Source of the DNA: Planctomycetota bacterium
GTDB lineage: Bacteria > Planctomycetota > Phycisphaerae > WQYP01
NCBI GenBank assembly: GCA_021798635.1
Contig: JAJZGH010000033.1
Coordinates: 6,888-24,986, forward strand
Reading direction: 5' to 3'
Length of the DNA stretch: 18,099 nucleotides
The notes below the pieces were generated by a model. The model searched no databases. It had not been told where the DNA came from and saw nothing but the letters and a program-made list of their open reading frames with translations. The translations under genes and the position numbers were made by a program. Every line of letters starts with the position of its first letter. Position 1 is the first letter of the stretch. This document shows, piece after piece, positions 1 to 7,944 of the stretch.

Positions 1-1335
1 ATCAAAGAGTTCATCCTGTTCATAATATCCGCCGCCCCAGAGACGGATAAAATTAAAATTACACTCCACCGCTTTGTGCATGAACCAGCGGATCATATCC
101 GGGGTTACGCGCGTGGGGATATTGTCGGCGGGAATCCAGTCGGCACCTTTTGCAAATACGGGGATGCCGTTGATTTGAACGTGCATGGCGACGCCGTCCT
201 TCGGCGGCAGCACTTCCACCTTTCGCAGACCAATACGGCGGCTGGTGGAATCCAAAACGCTGCTGGTGGAAGAAAGTATCTCCACAACACCCCCGGTGGG
301 CTGGTGAAGATGCGATTCCACGGTATACAGGGGATGGTCACCCATGCCGTTGGGCCACCAAAGTTGTGGATCATCAATTACAACATTGCACGTGGCGACT
401 CCGTGTATCACTGGTGCAGCAGCCGTTGCGACTATGTTGTTATCAAGTAGCACGCGAGCGTTTATCCAGGCACCCGTTTCAGTACCATCTACAATGGTTT
501 CAATATCTAGCCGGACAGCACCGGAATCCAGATGGTGCTGGAGAATGCCCAGATCGGTGATCTGCGCGTCATAAGCGACGATTTCGATGGGCTTCCATAT
601 TCCCTGGGTGAGCAAGGGGCGGCACCAATCCCAGCCCCACATATAAGGCCCTTTGCGAATCCATGATCGCGGATTGCTCAAATCAATGTCATGCTCTTTT
701 TTATAAGCAGCGCGGTTTTTTTTCACGTAGGGGGACTGTGTCAAAGCATCAAACCGGATGCGAATGTCGTTGGAACCGGCCTTTAAATATGGCTTGGCGT
801 CAAATTCCCATTCTCGGAACATATTATCCGCATCACCGATCCAGGAGCCATTGATCCAGAGGCTTGCCAGCGTATCAAGGCCATGACATCTAAGCACAAC
901 GTGCGGTTTGGCGAGCATTTGGTCTGAAATATTGAAGGTGCGTTGATATATCCAGTTTTTTTCAGCAACCCATTGAATCGGCTGCGGATCGACTTCACTA
1001 AGATACTGGTCCCAATTAAACGTCCACACATTTGAGCCACCCCTGGCTCCCCGGCCATTGTTTTCGCGGTAATAGGGATCGGGAATTTTCTTAGCGCGCA
1101 TCAGATCGGTGTACGTCGCACCGGGCACAAGGGCGGAAACTATTTCGGTCGTACCCTCTTGGTGCATGGTCCAGGTATCGCCGGTGAGATCCAGCGCCAG
1201 AGAAGATGTTGTTGTCGGAGCGGCCATGGCGTTGTAAGGTCGCGGATCGGAGCTGCAACCTGTCAGTGCTACGACCACGCCGGCACCGGCTGCGGTTTGT
1301 AAAAGTTGGCGCCGCGTTACATTTTGGGATTGCAT
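1..1335 (-). CDS. GH2 beta-mannosidase-like lipoprotein, N-terminal 445 residues (runs off window edge)
   Basis: Hydrolyses terminal beta-linked sugars, most likely beta-mannosides, outside the cytoplasm. The frame is open from the ATG at 1335 to base 1, so the catalytic half of the barrel is missing here. The N-terminus has a Tat-like twin arginine (TRRQLL, residues 7-12), a hydrophobic stretch and a lipobox LTGC with Cys27, so a Tat-exported lipoprotein is likely. A sugar-binding jelly-roll follows (about 50-250); WGWDWC (233-238) and GIWKPIEI (245-252) match the beta-mannosidase branch of GH2. Then comes an immunoglobulin-like domain, and the barrel begins with KGADWIPAD (396-404) and RLWGGGYYEQDE (431-442). 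A GAAGGG-type ribosome site lies 8 bases before this ATG. An in-frame ATG at 1350 is possible but has no such site. It lies 128 bp after the GH110-like gene on the same strand and is probably co-transcribed. Family assignment is strong; mannose specificity is inferred. Confidence 0.88.
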   Translation of the reverse strand, partial: MQSQNVTRRQLLQTAAGAGVVVALTGCSSDPRPYNAMAAPTTTSSLALDLTGDTWTMHQEGTTEIVSALVPGATYTDLMRAKKIPDPYYRENNGRGARGGSNVWTFNWDQYLSEVDPQPIQWVAEKNWIYQRTFNISDQMLAKPHVVLRCHGLDTLASLWINGSWIGDADNMFREWEFDAKPYLKAGSNDIRIRFDALTQSPYVKKNRAAYKKEHDIDLSNPRSWIRKGPYMWGWDWCRPLLTQGIWKPIEIVAYDAQITDLGILQHHLDSGAVRLDIETIVDGTETGAWINARVLLDNNIVATAAAPVIHGVATCNVVIDDPQLWWPNGMGDHPLYTVESHLHQPTGGVVEILSSTSSVLDSTSRRIGLRKVEVLPPKDGVAMHVQINGIPVFAKGADWIPADNIPTRVTPDMIRWFMHKAVECNFNFIRLWGGGYYEQDELFD

Positions 1336-1463
1336 AATATGACCCTTCATTTTATCACAGTCGTCATCGAATTATCCGCAGGTGTCCGGGCAGCCGAACA
1401 TGCGACAATCTTTGGCAACATTCACAGTTATTGTATTGCCTGAATTCTTAATATTTCGGCCCT

Positions 1464-3338
1464 CTACTTGCCGGCGGAAGCGGTGGCCGCTTTAAAGCCG
1501 GTACGCGTTCCTTTTATAAAACTCACTTGAGTCCCCACGCCGACAATCTTCTTCATGGCCACGCCCGGGTTAACCACCTGATTGTCCGCCAGGAGAACAT
1601 TTTTACACTGTTGCAGCCAGATCAGGTTGGAAGTGTCAAAATGAAAAGCCCCTCCACGGTTATTGGCTTTACGCATGGGGTTGATGAATCGGTTGCCGGA
1701 AACCAATACATCTTGTGCATCCGCCAGCAGCAGATTAATTCCGTTATTATCGACAAATCGGTTGTTAATTATGGCAATTCCCGAATGGTTAAAGGCCGCA
1801 GCCGGGCCAGTGGTCCGGGCTGCGATGCTGACAGCACCCGCTTGAAAGCAATACGGCAAGTTGAGCGTGGCGTACCCCACGTGCTTAATGGTATTGCCCT
1901 CAATAAGTACGTGGCAACTGCTGCCGGCTTCATTCCACCAGAATTCCGGAGCCACTTCGATTCCACCAACCGAGCAGCCGCTGATCATGTTGTTTTCAAT
2001 GACGCCATTGTCGCCTTTGATAATCATTCCCCGGGCTCGATTGTTCCGGATCACGCAGTTACGCACAATGAATCCGGAACCGTTGGCATTGGTATCGCTG
2101 ATGCGATCGGCGTAACTTTCGCCGACCACGGGTTGACTTACCGTGACAGCGTAACAGTATTGCGGCGGCTTGCCATCAAAGCCCATATTAACAGCCGGGA
2201 TGCGACCTGGATGATAATCCGGCAACAGCGTAACAGACACCGCACGGGCCTGCCCAAGAAACCCGTCATGCGGATTATATAGGTTCAGGAGATCGCCGGG
2301 CCGAATATAGCTTTTCAAATGCCATGGCAGCAGCACAATCCAACGCCGTCCGCTGGCGTGCTGCAACATGCTGTAGGTTCCATGAATTGCGATACCGTCG
2401 TCGCCGGTGCCTTCAAAATGACACCCGATGATCGTGGGGCCGTGCCGGGCCATGGAACTATGCAGGCCGTCGGCGTTGGAAGCTTTAAGTGGGGGAATGG
2501 TCGCCCCGTGGGGCTTGGGAGGAAAAACAATGGAATCATCTACATATTGGTTGTTACCCGCGCCACCGATTTCATGATAGCAGAAACCTGTTCCGGCCGT
2601 GATTGTTACGTGTTGAATACGCATAGCGCTGCAGTCATCCAGGGCGATGTCCTCGCGGATGTAACTGCGAAATGCAATTAATTCACCGGCTCGCGCCGAG
2701 CCAAGGAACGGCCTGGTTTTAAGGGAGTAGATACGAAACTCTCGCGGTCCGATTTTTGTTACTTTGCTGGAGTTGATATCCTGGGTGCCTGACATGATGC
2801 GGAATGTTTGCGGATTGAAAATGGTACAACTGGGCGGTTCGCTGCTGAACTCAGAAGTATTGGTCAAATCCGCGCGGTAACCTGCATTGATGCGGACATT
2901 AATAAAATGTTGCCGGCGATTCACTTTGAGGATTCGTCCCTGGGTATACGGAATTGGATCGCATCGGAGGGTGATGCCATCGAGTGTCACATGGTGGCAA
3001 TCGGTAAAGTTAATTCCGCCTTTCGTTGGATCGGAGCGTAATAAGGTCACCGCTTTTCCGATGATGCGAAAGTTCTTAAGGTGGTCAAAAGCCAGATAAA
3101 ATCCGCCTGTGGGTTCCGGCAGTTTGTATACGCCGGGGGGGATGACAATTTGCCCCGTGCCGGAATGGTAAGCATGCATAATGGCAGGCATCAGTGCGGC
3201 TGGGTTCGCCGGCCGGAGCCGTCCGGATTGCGCGGCGGCGCTGCCCGCAGAGATAGTAGCAGCACCTATGATGATGCTTCCGGATAAGAATAAATATTTA
3301 AACCAAGAATTAACCAATTTCAAACTCCTGTTGTTCAT
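1464..3338 (-). CDS. Secreted right-handed parallel beta-helix glycosidase, GH110-like (possible alpha-1,3-galactosidase)
   Basis: Encodes 624 residues. The start at 3338 is chosen because AGGA lies 6 bases upstream and a signal peptide follows directly (hydrophobic core about 15-32, then a likely cut after SAGSAAA). The frame extends 21 codons further upstream, but that would overlap the previous gene. After a segment typical of beta-helix enzymes (IVIPPGVY) the protein has many short repeats rich in N, G, V and I (VIENNMISG, VLIEGNTI, IAIINNRFVDN, VLVSGNRF), the mark of a parallel beta-helix. D290 in NADGLHS and D313-D314 in EGTGDDGIAIHG are 23 residues apart. That spacing and the GDDG.(N/A).HG context match the catalytic Asp triad I recall for GH110 alpha-galactosidases. 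Length also fits GH110 (about 600). It could instead be a polysaccharide lyase or epimerase-like helix. It sits 40 bp after the GH-A gene, in an apparent operon with it and the GH2 gene. Confidence 0.72.
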   Translation of the reverse strand: MNNRSLKLVNSWFKYLFLSGSIIIGAATISAGSAAAQSGRLRPANPAALMPAIMHAYHSGTGQIVIPPGVYKLPEPTGGFYLAFDHLKNFRIIGKAVTLLRSDPTKGGINFTDCHHVTLDGITLRCDPIPYTQGRILKVNRRQHFINVRINAGYRADLTNTSEFSSEPPSCTIFNPQTFRIMSGTQDINSSKVTKIGPREFRIYSLKTRPFLGSARAGELIAFRSYIREDIALDDCSAMRIQHVTITAGTGFCYHEIGGAGNNQYVDDSIVFPPKPHGATIPPLKASNADGLHSSMARHGPTIIGCHFEGTGDDGIAIHGTYSMLQHASGRRWIVLLPWHLKSYIRPGDLLNLYNPHDGFLGQARAVSVTLLPDYHPGRIPAVNMGFDGKPPQYCYAVTVSQPVVGESYADRISDTNANGSGFIVRNCVIRNNRARGMIIKGDNGVIENNMISGCSVGGIEVAPEFWWNEAGSSCHVLIEGNTIKHVGYATLNLPYCFQAGAVSIAARTTGPAAAFNHSGIAIINNRFVDNNGINLLLADAQDVLVSGNRFINPMRKANNRGGAFHFDTSNLIWLQQCKNVLLADNQVVNPGVAMKKIVGVGTQVSFIKGTRTGFKAATASAGK

Positions 3339-3378
3339 AAACGATCCTGGAAAAAAGGAAGAAGGCATTCCCCGGCGG

Positions 3379-6300
3379 CTAACGCGCAGGGGCCGTGGCA
3401 AAATGATGCCGACTCACCGGCGCGGTGCCGTGGCTCCACGTTACCTTCAATCCGGGCAGTTGACCGGTCTGGTAGGCCGCCCAGAATTTCCTTTTGACAC
3501 TTTGGTAAATACTGCTTTCAGATTGGGTGCCCCCGAGTCGAATGGGAATCCATACACGCGGTACCGGAAGCGGGCGGGAAGCTTCCATCCGTGCGGCAAA
3601 ATGGTGAATGACATAGGTGACCGGTCGCCAGGATCGATCCGGATTGATGATGCCATAATCAGATCTTTCACCGCAACGGTAGCCGCCGGGGAACCACCAG
3701 CAAATGGCACCGTTGCCGCCTGCGGCCAGTATGGTGCGATAGAATCCGGCGTAAATATTTGCGGTGCGTTTTGCCGCACTGGCGCTTTCTGAATCGCGGG
3801 CATTATTCCACTGTGAGTTACCATATTCGGCATAAATAACCGGTAAAGCCGGGTTAACGGCACGAGCATATTGGATCGTGAACGCAGCGCGACGAACCCT
3901 TCGCGGTGACTGGCTCATGAGGTGGCCATAACCTTCCGGCTCAAACATATCGACCAGATGGCTCAGGGCGGTAAAAGCATAGTACACGTCCGGTGGTTCC
4001 TTGGGATAGCCCGCCATACTCATGCGAAAACTCACGAGGTGGCGGGGATCCGCCTTGTGAATCAAACTGATCGCGCGGCCGTAGGCTCGAGCAAGTACTG
4101 CACCCAGAAAGTGATGGTATGCCAGCACCATGGCCGCAGCCCTATTGTGGCGGCCGGCCACGATCTGATCTTCACGGGGATTAGTAACCTGTCCGCGCCA
4201 GCGCGGTACGGGAAAACGCCAAGCTGCCTGAGCGCTTTTTACCGAACCGTAATGGCGGATAATCCACCTTCGCCATTGAGCGTCCAAACGCCGCCGGGCG
4301 ATAGAATGGCCCCAGAAAGGCTCCCAGGCAATATCGTACGCGAAAAGCGTGGCGTTGGAAGCCAAATGCAGCTCAGATATTAAATGTTGCATCGCCTGGA
4401 GATTAAATTTGCCCGGCCCCCCAGCTTCGCCACCGAGGTCATCGATCCCGGCAATCGACAAGTTCACATGCAGGCCCAGTGAGTGGGCGCGGGCCAGCAC
4501 ATCCAATAAATTCCAAGGGTCATCGCCGCGATCAAAGGGAATGGAAATCGTATTGAAGCCGATGGCCTTGACATCACGCAGATTACGCTCAACGGTTTGT
4601 GGATCATAGGATTGGCGGCTAGACCAATGCTGATAGAGCGCCCCGTTCTCCTGTGCCATGGATGATTCCGGCCAGAAATTTACGCCATCCACATACCAAG
4701 GCTTGCCGCGCAAAAATAACAGGCCGTTGCGGGCTGTCACGAAATGCCGCTGGCTCCGAATGGACAACACGCGCAGCGAACCTATCAAACGATCTACGAC
4801 GATTTCCGCTCCGGCTTTCTGCTTTTCCAGAACCGTGGTTACGTGGTATACGCTCTGCCAGTGCATTGGTACGGGAGGCGTCCAGCTTGAGGCGAACTTA
4901 TGTGCGGTATCGGGACGAATTATACCTGTAAACGTGTGCTTATATGCGGCATTCCCGTAAGCGGACGTGAAGGTACTGACCACGCGCACGGCTTGGGGCA
5001 AAGGGCCTTTGTTGATAATTGTGGCACCAAATTGCAGCGGGGTATTGGCAAAAGTTGCATAACGTATGGCACCACCTTCCGCGAGATATAATCCCTGTTG
5101 CACACGCTGGATCACCGCAGTCAGCCAGTCTTGCACGGCTGGAGAGGCAAAAAATGTCCCATCGGTAACGGGGATACTTAACGTGCTGCCTTGACCATTG
5201 CGCGCGGCAGTGGAAGGAAGTTCCAGAGCTGCTGCGACAGCGACAAAGCGGCCCTTGCCGCCGATGCAATTCAGTAACGGGATATAACGCATGGCCATGT
5301 GTTGATTCAATCCCGTGGCCTGGGCGCGCGGGTACAATCCCATCGTTGTCTCTGGCGTTGGCAGCGCGGTTAACGGAGCAATCGCCTGGTGCGGATTAAC
5401 GGCCAATGTGTGCATATCGGTTACGGGAAATAACTTATAGGCCGGGGAGATCATGTGGATCATCGGCGCATCATGAAACTTTGATGCAAGTGCCGCTGCG
5501 AAGGGTCGGGCATCTTGAACGGGGAGTCTGGCGGTACCAACGCCCGCGATACTAATGGTATAGGACCCCCCGTTTTTTTCCATGGTGAACCCGTTGGCCA
5601 AACCGAAGGAGATTGTCCTGGCACGCGGCAAGTGCAAATGGTCACCGAGGAAGAAGCGACCGGCCACAGGAGGATCGGGCCAGGCGTGAAATGCAATCTC
5701 CGGCAGTACATACCGCGTCCAATGCGAGTGCAGTGTCACGACGGCAATCCAGCGAGATCGGTCGTGCTCATCGAATTCAACATCGAGTTGACGGGCATGT
5801 GGCCCGGCCTTAGCCCAGAACACGGCATAATGATTTTGCAAGGGAACCGTGATGGCGGGGCTTCGAAAGTTACACCAGCCGTTGAAATGGAAGACGAATT
5901 TACAGCCATAACGAACACCCGATGGAAGCTGCGATGGAGTTTTGAGGATTTCTACCTTAGATGGTGCCGTGGGAATAAAGCTTGCCTGCATCCAGCGCCC
6001 GGCTTGCCGGGGCAAAGCAAGCGGGTGATTGTGTATGATCTGTTTTATCCGCTGCAGCATCTGTGACTCTGTGGCCCAACGCGAACCCAGACGGAATTCC
6101 ATTTTCGTAAATGCCGGGGCACCAAGCGACACGAGAAATCCGGAGGATCGGGCGTAACGCTGGATAGCCCCGACCGCATCGGCGGGGATCATCGCGGGAT
6201 TCACCAGAATAAGCACCGACAAGTGGCCCGCCTTGATTAGGGCGGGACCGGTCAACTGGTGGCTGGACAATACGACCGGAGTCATGCCGGCGGCCTGAAG

Positions 6301-6633
6301 ATGCGAGGCCAGGGCGGACGCAATACTTTTTGGCCAGCCGGGCGCACGACACTGGTAAATGCCAACGCGTTCGCGCCGGGTGCCCGGGTGATAACGCGAC
6401 ATAAGCGCCGCGTTGTTCGGTGCGGCTTCACATACATGCGATATTACCGGCGGCCAAAGTGCCAGGTAGGTCAACAGCAGAAGGCCGCAGATTCGGTTGG
6501 GAAAGATTCTTATGCGCCCATCAATGCAATATGTGGAATGCGCGGCAAACGAAATTAAATGATGATGAATACCAAACCCCCATGGCACATTGGATGTTGA
6601 AGGTTTGCGGCAAGTCGTAGCAATTACAGGCAT
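3379..6633 (-). CDS. Large multidomain clan GH-A glycoside hydrolase (GH5/GH42-like) with N-terminal amidotransferase-like region
   Basis: Encodes 1,084 residues from the ATG at 6633, which has AAAGGA 6 bases upstream. A TTG at 6651 and an ATG at 6639 are also in frame. A hydrophobic segment lies unusually deep (residues 48-67, CGLLLLTYLALWPP), so the true start may be later or the leader is long. Residues 89-176 alternate hydrophobic strands and helices as in a class I glutamine amidotransferase/ThuA-like fold, with no catalytic Cys-His seen. Residues 230-370 and 530-630 look like beta-sandwich modules. Residues 632-1015 are a TIM barrel: GKPWYVDGVNFWP opens it, AWEPFWG carries the likely acid/base E771 and VIYAEYGNSQW the likely nucleophile E936. 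The WRRWIIRHYGSVKSAQAAW stretch (787-805) resembles GH42 and related families. Exact family and substrate are not determined. It is the first hydrolase of the leftward cluster, 40 bp before the GH110-like gene. Confidence 0.75.
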   Translation of the reverse strand: MPVIATTCRKPSTSNVPWGFGIHHHLISFAAHSTYCIDGRIRIFPNRICGLLLLTYLALWPPVISHVCEAAPNNAALMSRYHPGTRRERVGIYQCRAPGWPKSIASALASHLQAAGMTPVVLSSHQLTGPALIKAGHLSVLILVNPAMIPADAVGAIQRYARSSGFLVSLGAPAFTKMEFRLGSRWATESQMLQRIKQIIHNHPLALPRQAGRWMQASFIPTAPSKVEILKTPSQLPSGVRYGCKFVFHFNGWCNFRSPAITVPLQNHYAVFWAKAGPHARQLDVEFDEHDRSRWIAVVTLHSHWTRYVLPEIAFHAWPDPPVAGRFFLGDHLHLPRARTISFGLANGFTMEKNGGSYTISIAGVGTARLPVQDARPFAAALASKFHDAPMIHMISPAYKLFPVTDMHTLAVNPHQAIAPLTALPTPETTMGLYPRAQATGLNQHMAMRYIPLLNCIGGKGRFVAVAAALELPSTAARNGQGSTLSIPVTDGTFFASPAVQDWLTAVIQRVQQGLYLAEGGAIRYATFANTPLQFGATIINKGPLPQAVRVVSTFTSAYGNAAYKHTFTGIIRPDTAHKFASSWTPPVPMHWQSVYHVTTVLEKQKAGAEIVVDRLIGSLRVLSIRSQRHFVTARNGLLFLRGKPWYVDGVNFWPESSMAQENGALYQHWSSRQSYDPQTVERNLRDVKAIGFNTISIPFDRGDDPWNLLDVLARAHSLGLHVNLSIAGIDDLGGEAGGPGKFNLQAMQHLISELHLASNATLFAYDIAWEPFWGHSIARRRLDAQWRRWIIRHYGSVKSAQAAWRFPVPRWRGQVTNPREDQIVAGRHNRAAAMVLAYHHFLGAVLARAYGRAISLIHKADPRHLVSFRMSMAGYPKEPPDVYYAFTALSHLVDMFEPEGYGHLMSQSPRRVRRAAFTIQYARAVNPALPVIYAEYGNSQWNNARDSESASAAKRTANIYAGFYRTILAAGGNGAICWWFPGGYRCGERSDYGIINPDRSWRPVTYVIHHFAARMEASRPLPVPRVWIPIRLGGTQSESSIYQSVKRKFWAAYQTGQLPGLKVTWSHGTAPVSRHHFATAPAR

Positions 6634-6843
6634 TGGCATCCTTTTAACCAACTGCGGTTATTGTTTTGCCGGGTACCAGCCGACCCATAGGATTGATCCG
6701 GTAAGGGGAAAAATCTTGTTTCTTCTGCGGCCACAGGATAAATCATAGCCTCTCCACGCCGGATTAGGGAAAGAAAAGCCGGCGATTTTCTGCCATCGCC
6801 AGCCTATGCCGGCCGGCCCCAATGCTTGTATCGGTGGAGTGAA

Positions 6844-6875
6844 AGGGCCGCCAAGGCTGAGGCCTTGGCGGCCCT
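6844..6875 (-). terminator. Perfect 14-bp hairpin downstream of the pseudopilin gene
   Basis: Bases 6844-6857 and 6862-6875 are exact reverse complements, GC-rich, with a 4-base loop (TGAG on the plus strand). It lies 15 bp past the stop codon of the pseudopilin gene, where a transcript end or RNA-stabilising structure would sit. Past the hairpin on the minus strand there are only three T's, so it is not a textbook intrinsic terminator. It may be an attenuator that lowers read-through into the hydrolase genes. The rest of 6652-6843 has a weaker stem, ggcgat/atcgcc near 6782-6801, and no convincing gene. Confidence 0.55.
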
Positions 6876-6889
6876 GTGAACCGCTGCCG

Positions 6890-7867
6890 CTATTGCTCAA
6901 GGGTCGTGGACAAGTTGGGATTATTGATATTCAGAAGTCTTAATCCCCGTGTGCCGTTGATAACAGGTTGTACGCCCGGCATTCCAGCGGGAGCCTGATT
7001 CATGGGAACGCTGGTGGCATGTCCGTCAAAGAAGACCGCGTTGGCCCAGCCGCCATTATCGTTGGCATTTGTCTGTCCATGGCGATAACGCATGCCGACT
7101 GCCCATACTGGATACGGATAATCCGTATTAGAATTTTCTGCGGCACCGATCCCCTGCGGCGATACCAACGCATTCATCGGACCATTGCGAATGCTGGTCC
7201 AACCGGAAACGTTCTCGAACCAGAAGAAGCATGGGGCAAATGTGCCGCCGTTAGCGAGCAGTTGGTTGCAGTCTCCGATGGCGAGCTTCTGGCCGGGATC
7301 GGCGACATTGGAAAGCTTGTAGGTGACGGTTTGAGGATGCGTTCCGCCTGAGTAGCCGCCGCTAACATTAACGTACGGCATAAAAAAGTTGCAATTGGCG
7401 GCATAGGTGGTGATATCCCCGGGTCCCTGTATCTTATTGGAAATCGTCTGGCTGTAATTCACGGGCAAAACAGACGACGGGCAGATAAAGATCTTGGCGA
7501 AGTTGGCAACATAGGCGGACTCCTGCGGCTGGGTAATGTTGGTGTTGGTCCAAGTGCCGAAAAACGCCAGCGCAAAATTTCTAGGATCTATCCCCTGGTT
7601 GAAACAGAACAAAAGCGAATCCCAATCATCCGTGGTAACCGGATTCTTGGGCCAGCTTCCATTGTCGTAGTCATAAGGAATGGCGCTACCATAGGCGTCG
7701 GCATATTCATTAAGCATCTGCCCCTGCGAACGCAGATTCGCGAGGCACTGGATGCTTTTTGCATCTTGCTGGGCCATCGCCAGCGCCGGCAACAGCAGCG
7801 AGATCAGCAGCGCGATGATGGAAATCACCACCAGTAATTCGATCAGTGTGAAACCGTCTCGTTTCAT
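6890..7867 (-). CDS. Pseudopilin-like protein, prepilin-type N-terminal cleavage domain and C-terminal DGH motif
   Basis: Encodes 325 residues. The N-terminus MKRDGFTLIELLVV is a classic type IV prepilin/type II secretion pseudopilin signal: cleavage after Gly5, Phe6 methylated, Glu10 at position +5, then a hydrophobic helix to about residue 30. The body is a soluble domain of the kind encoded in many copies in Planctomycetes, Verrucomicrobia and Lentisphaerae, ending in a His...Asp-Gly-His signature: H263 in MRYRHGQ and D281-G282-H283 in FFDGHA. The usual spacing is H-x9-DG; here 17 residues separate H263 from D281, with an Asn/Gly-rich insertion. Role is unproven; the family is thought to act at the cell surface and often lies beside sugar-degradation genes, as here. 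A strong AGGAG site precedes the ATG at 7867. It lies 77 bp after the PEP-CTERM gene and may share its transcript. Confidence 0.88.
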   Translation of the reverse strand: MKRDGFTLIELLVVISIIALLISLLLPALAMAQQDAKSIQCLANLRSQGQMLNEYADAYGSAIPYDYDNGSWPKNPVTTDDWDSLLFCFNQGIDPRNFALAFFGTWTNTNITQPQESAYVANFAKIFICPSSVLPVNYSQTISNKIQGPGDITTYAANCNFFMPYVNVSGGYSGGTHPQTVTYKLSNVADPGQKLAIGDCNQLLANGGTFAPCFFWFENVSGWTSIRNGPMNALVSPQGIGAAENSNTDYPYPVWAVGMRYRHGQTNANDNGGWANAVFFDGHATSVPMNQAPAGMPGVQPVINGTRGLRLLNINNPNLSTTLEQ

Positions 7868-7881
7868 GTTTATCTCCTAAG

Positions 7882-7923
7882 TTAAGAACAAGAACAAAAG
7901 GGAAGCCAATATTCGTTTCTCAT
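7882..7923 (-). CDS. Possible 13-codon leader ORF before the pseudopilin gene
   Basis: On the minus strand an ATG at 7923 follows GGGAGG at a 6-base spacing and opens 13 codons (MRNEYWLPFCSCS) ending in TAA 14 bases before the pseudopilin start. It could be a translated leader or chance. No homology can be claimed for a peptide of this size. Confidence 0.2.
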   Translation of the reverse strand: MRNEYWLPFCSCS

Positions 7924-7942
7924 TTTGACCTCCCAGTCAAAA
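7923..7942 (-). promoter_or_regulatory. Hairpin holding a Shine-Dalgarno sequence in its loop
   Basis: TTTTGAC (7923-7929) and GTCAAAA (7936-7942) form a perfect 7-bp stem around a 6-base loop. On the minus strand the loop reads TGGGAG, and the distal arm runs into the ATG of the mini-ORF. It lies just after the PEP-CTERM stop codon. It may stop or stabilise that transcript, or control translation downstream. The stem is AT-rich and of modest strength. Confidence 0.4.
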
Positions 7943-7944
7943 CA

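Noticed and set aside
1527..2282. 251-codon plus-strand ORF opposite the beta-helix gene
   Set aside because: It lies wholly antisense to a gene with a signal peptide and recognisable repeats, and its translation shows no domain or motif.
3339..3401. Upstream extension of the beta-helix gene to 3401
   Set aside because: It would overlap the end of the GH-A gene and put 21 non-hydrophobic residues before a good signal peptide; the ATG at 3338 has a ribosome site.
5515..6066. 183-codon plus-strand ORF opposite the GH-A gene
   Set aside because: Antisense shadow of a long real gene; no ribosome site or family resemblance seen.
6658..6900. 80-codon minus-strand ORF after the pseudopilin gene
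   Set aside because: It begins at a TTG inside the end of the pseudopilin gene, crosses the 14-bp hairpin and has no recognisable features.
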